5,137 nucleotides of DNA from Alistipes sp. Its GTDB lineage: Bacteria; Bacteroidota; Bacteroidia; Bacteroidales; Rikenellaceae. The stretch spans positions 1 to 5,137 of the forward strand of contig JAIDKM010000218.1 in assembly GCA_029051915.1 (NCBI GenBank). Direction: 5' to 3'. The notes under the pieces were generated by a model. It saw only the letters and a program-made list of their open reading frames with translations. It had not been told where the DNA came from and made no database searches. A program made the position numbers and the translations under genes. Shown here in pieces: positions 3,533 through 5,137 of this stretch; within the stretch, counting starts at the first letter, position 1, and each line of letters begins with the position of its first letter.

Positions 3533-4481
3533 TCCCGATATTTCGGTCGTCGTTCCGCTCTACAACGAGGAGGAGTCGTTGCCCGAGTTGACCGCATGGA
3601 TCGACCGGGTGGCCGTCGCCCACGGCTTGTCTTACGAGGTGATCTTCGTCGACGACGGTTCGTCCGACGGTTCTTGGAGGGTCATCGAGTCGCTCCGGCA
3701 GCAGTTTCCCGCCGTGCGGGCCATCGGTTTCGCTCGTAATTACGGCAAGTCGGCCGCGCTCTATTGCGGCTTCGAGGCCGCTCAGGGCGAGGTCGTTTTC
3801 ACTATGGACGCCGATCTGCAGGATTCGCCCGATGAAATTCCCGAATTACGGAGAATGATCCTCGAAGAGGGCTACGACCTCGTTTCCGGTTGGAAGAAGA
3901 AGCGCTACGATCCCGTTGGCAAGCGGTGGCCCAGCAAGTTTTTCAATTGGACGGCCCGCATTGCGTCGGGCATCCGTCTGCACGATTTCAATTGCGGTCT
4001 GAAGGCTTACCGGCGCAAGGTCGTCAAGTCCATCGAGGTCTACGGCGAGATGCACCGCTTCATCCCCATCCTCGCCCGGAAAGCCGGATTCCGCCGCATC
4101 GGCGAAAAGGTCGTCGAGCATCGTGCCCGAAAATACGGATGTTCCAAATTCGGGCTCGAACGCATGGTCAAAGGGTACCTCGACCTCATCACCGTCTTGT
4201 TCATGTCCCATTTCGGACGGTCGCCCATGTATTTCTTCGGCGGACTCGGCACGCTTATGTTCCTTTTCGGCGGCGTTACTACCGTCTGGATCATCGTCGC
4301 CAAGCTCTGGAAGCAGTCGCACGACTTGCCCCTCAGACCCGTCGCCGACCAGCCGTTGTTCTATCTTGCGATGCTCGCCGTTATCCTCGGCGTCCAGTTG
4401 TTTTTGGCCGGATTCCTCGGCGAGCTCGTCAACCGCGGTTCTTCGGATCGCAACAAGTATCTGATCGATAAAAATCTGTAG
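3525..4481 (+). CDS. GT2 family membrane-anchored glycosyltransferase (DPM1/GtrB-like)
   Basis: The 318-residue product combines a cytoplasmic GT-A domain (1-225) with two C-terminal membrane helices (about 235-259 and 277-301). Nucleotide-sugar and metal-binding motifs are intact: ISVVVPLYNEEESL (6-19), VIFVDDGSSDGSW (39-51), FARNYGKSAAL (69-79) and the D-x-D motif in MDADLQDSPDEIP (94-106, D95 and D97). SGWKKKRYDP (121-130), FNCGLKAYRR (155-164), MHRFIPILA (176-184) and HRARKYGCSKFG (199-210) are typical of the DPM1/GtrB/DPMS group. That group transfers a sugar from a nucleotide donor to a polyprenyl phosphate at the inner membrane. The sugar cannot be read from the sequence. The ATG at 3525 (MNNPDIS) overlaps the preceding stop by 8 bp (ATGAATAA), indicating translational coupling. 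The in-frame start further upstream (3471) would add 18 residues that do not fit the family's N-terminus. The next gene begins 2 nt after the stop. Confidence 0.93.
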   Translation: MNNPDISVVVPLYNEEESLPELTAWIDRVAVAHGLSYEVIFVDDGSSDGSWRVIESLRQQFPAVRAIGFARNYGKSAALYCGFEAAQGEVVFTMDADLQDSPDEIPELRRMILEEGYDLVSGWKKKRYDPVGKRWPSKFFNWTARIASGIRLHDFNCGLKAYRRKVVKSIEVYGEMHRFIPILARKAGFRRIGEKVVEHRARKYGCSKFGLERMVKGYLDLITVLFMSHFGRSPMYFFGGLGTLMFLFGGVTTVWIIVAKLWKQSHDLPLRPVADQPLFYLAMLAVILGVQLFLAGFLGELVNRGSSDRNKYLIDKNL

Positions 4482-4483
4482 TC

Positions 4484-4948
4484 ATGATCCAGCGTATTCA
4501 GTCGCTCTACCTCTTGTTCGTCTCCGCGTTGATGGCCGTCGCGTGCTTCGCTCCGTTGGCTTGGTTCGCGGGCGATGCCGGCGAATTCCGGCTTTATGCC
4601 TTTTCGCTCCGGGTGTTCGGGGGCGAGGCCGTGCAACAGACACTCTGCATGGGCGTGCTTTTCTCGCTTGCTTGCTTGTTGCCGTTCGTTACGATTTTTC
4701 TTTTTCGGCGGCGTCTGCTTCAGATCCGCCTGTGCGTCGTCGAGGCGGTCTTGTTGGTCGGTGCTCTCGTCATGGAGGGGATTTATTACTTCCTCAGTTG
4801 GCGGGTCTTCTCCGGCTTGACGTTCCACATGCAGGGTTTCTGCGTCTCCATCGCGTTGCCTGTCGTCGGTCTCGTGTTCGTTTGGTTGGCTGCCCGCGCT
4901 ATTATGCACGATGAATTGCTCGTGCGCGCTGCCGACCGAATCCGGTAG
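4484..4948 (+). CDS. DUF4293 family integral membrane protein
   Basis: The 154-residue product starts MIQRIQSLYLL and ends DELLVRAADRIR. Both blocks are hallmarks of DUF4293, a Bacteroidota family of unknown function. Four hydrophobic segments lie at about 8-28, 54-74, 84-104 and 120-140. A positive loop (RRRLLQIRL, 75-83) lies between helices 2 and 3, and a hydrophilic stretch (29-50) lies between helices 1 and 2. By the positive-inside rule both termini should be cytoplasmic. The ATG at 4484 begins 2 nt after the glycosyltransferase stop, so it is co-transcribed and probably coupled. It is the last gene of the operon, before the terminator at 4966-5005. No catalytic motif is visible. Confidence 0.88.
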   Translation: MIQRIQSLYLLFVSALMAVACFAPLAWFAGDAGEFRLYAFSLRVFGGEAVQQTLCMGVLFSLACLLPFVTIFLFRRRLLQIRLCVVEAVLLVGALVMEGIYYFLSWRVFSGLTFHMQGFCVSIALPVVGLVFVWLAARAIMHDELLVRAADRIR

Positions 4949-4965
4949 CGTTCGCCTCTTCTCTC

Positions 4966-5005
4966 TCCGGCATCCATCCGAAACGATGGGTGCCGGATTC
5001 TTTTT
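4966..5005 (+). terminator. Rho-independent terminator of the four-gene operon
   Basis: TCCGGCATCCATC (4966-4978) pairs with GATGGGTGCCGGA (4985-4997) over 13 positions with one T-G wobble (4973/4990). The loop is CGAAAC, and the stem is followed by TTCTTTTT (4998-5005). It lies 17 nt past the DUF4293 stop. Confidence 0.92.
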
Positions 5006-5078
5006 GTCCCGTCGTTCGCGTTTTTTCGTATTTCCGTATGATTCGCCCTCTTTTTAATATAAAAAAGGTGGCAGGAAC

Positions 5079-5110
5079 TTTGTGCATCGATAAAATAATC
5101 GTTAACTTTG
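5079..5110 (+). promoter_or_regulatory. Promoter for a gene leaving the window to the right
   Basis: TTTG (5079-5082), a 20-nt spacer and TAACTTTG (5103-5110) give the fullest plus-strand match to the Bacteroidetes promoter in this window. An A/T tract (5051-5066, TTTTTAATATAAAAAA) upstream of the -33 element could act as an UP-like element. The stretch from the operon terminator (5006) to this promoter holds no gene that I can support. Confidence 0.75.
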
Positions 5111-5128
5111 AGCAACAATATTACTATT

Positions 5129-5137
5129 ATGTTAAAT
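5129..5137 (+). CDS. Possible first three codons of a gene truncated by the window edge
   Basis: ATG TTA AAT (M-L-N) begins 18 nt after the -7 box at 5103-5110. That is the same box-to-start distance as mltG (18 nt) and close to the HxlR-type gene (20 nt). The short A/T-rich leader without a Shine-Dalgarno sequence also fits. Nothing can be said about the product, and the true start could lie beyond the window. Confidence 0.3.

Noticed and set aside
3846..4322. Long acidic open frame on the minus strand within the GT2 gene
   Set aside because: It is the antisense frame of a strongly conserved glycosyltransferase and has no promoter or recognisable domain.
5088..5101. Short inverted repeat CGAT-AAAATA-ATCG between the -33 and -7 boxes
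   Set aside because: Four-base arms are too short to distinguish from chance.

Overview
The window looks like chromosomal core sequence from a member of the Bacteroidota, probably a G+C-rich Rikenellaceae/Alistipes-type gut bacterium. Three things support this. The promoters are of Bacteroidetes type (a -7 box TAnnTTTG, in two or three cases with TTG/TTTG about 19-20 nt upstream). Leaders are short and mostly lack Shine-Dalgarno sequences. Several genes belong to families found mainly in this phylum (DUF4199, DUF4293, lumazine-binding-like NTF2 proteins). The genus is inferred from protein resemblance and base composition, not from any search.

Left part (1-1335): the last 17 codons of what looks like an outer-membrane beta-barrel protein end at 55, followed by a strong hairpin terminator. 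On the minus strand at about 137-233 lies a small RNA that I read as the bacterial signal recognition particle RNA (4.5S, ffs). It has the GGAA tetraloop flanked by CAGG and AGCA, its own promoter, and a closing stem followed by U residues. Its promoter overlaps that of the divergent gene mltG (283-1293, septal/endolytic murein transglycosylase). mltG ends in a bidirectional terminator shared with the convergent gene that follows.

Middle part (1354-2252): a small NTF2-fold protein resembling the 'putative lumazine-binding' family (minus) is divergent from an HxlR-type winged-helix regulator (plus). The intergenic region contains promoter boxes for both genes and perfect inverted repeats at or next to the regulator's -7 box. 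The simplest inference is an autoregulating repressor that may also control its neighbour.

Right part (2330-5005): four co-directional, tightly spaced genes form a likely operon. They encode a Sua5/YciO/YrdC-family protein (YciO-like), a four-helix DUF4199 membrane protein, a membrane-anchored GT2 polyprenyl-phosphate-type glycosyltransferase whose start overlaps the previous stop, and a four-helix DUF4293 membrane protein. A good intrinsic terminator closes the operon. The last about 60 bases hold a well-formed promoter (TTTG-N20-TAACTTTG) and possibly the first three codons of a gene cut off by the window edge.

I see no mobile element, CRISPR array, tRNA or rRNA. The least obvious real content is the minus-strand SRP RNA with its interlocked promoter, and the regulatory palindromes of the HxlR gene. 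I found no clear evidence of a wholly new system.
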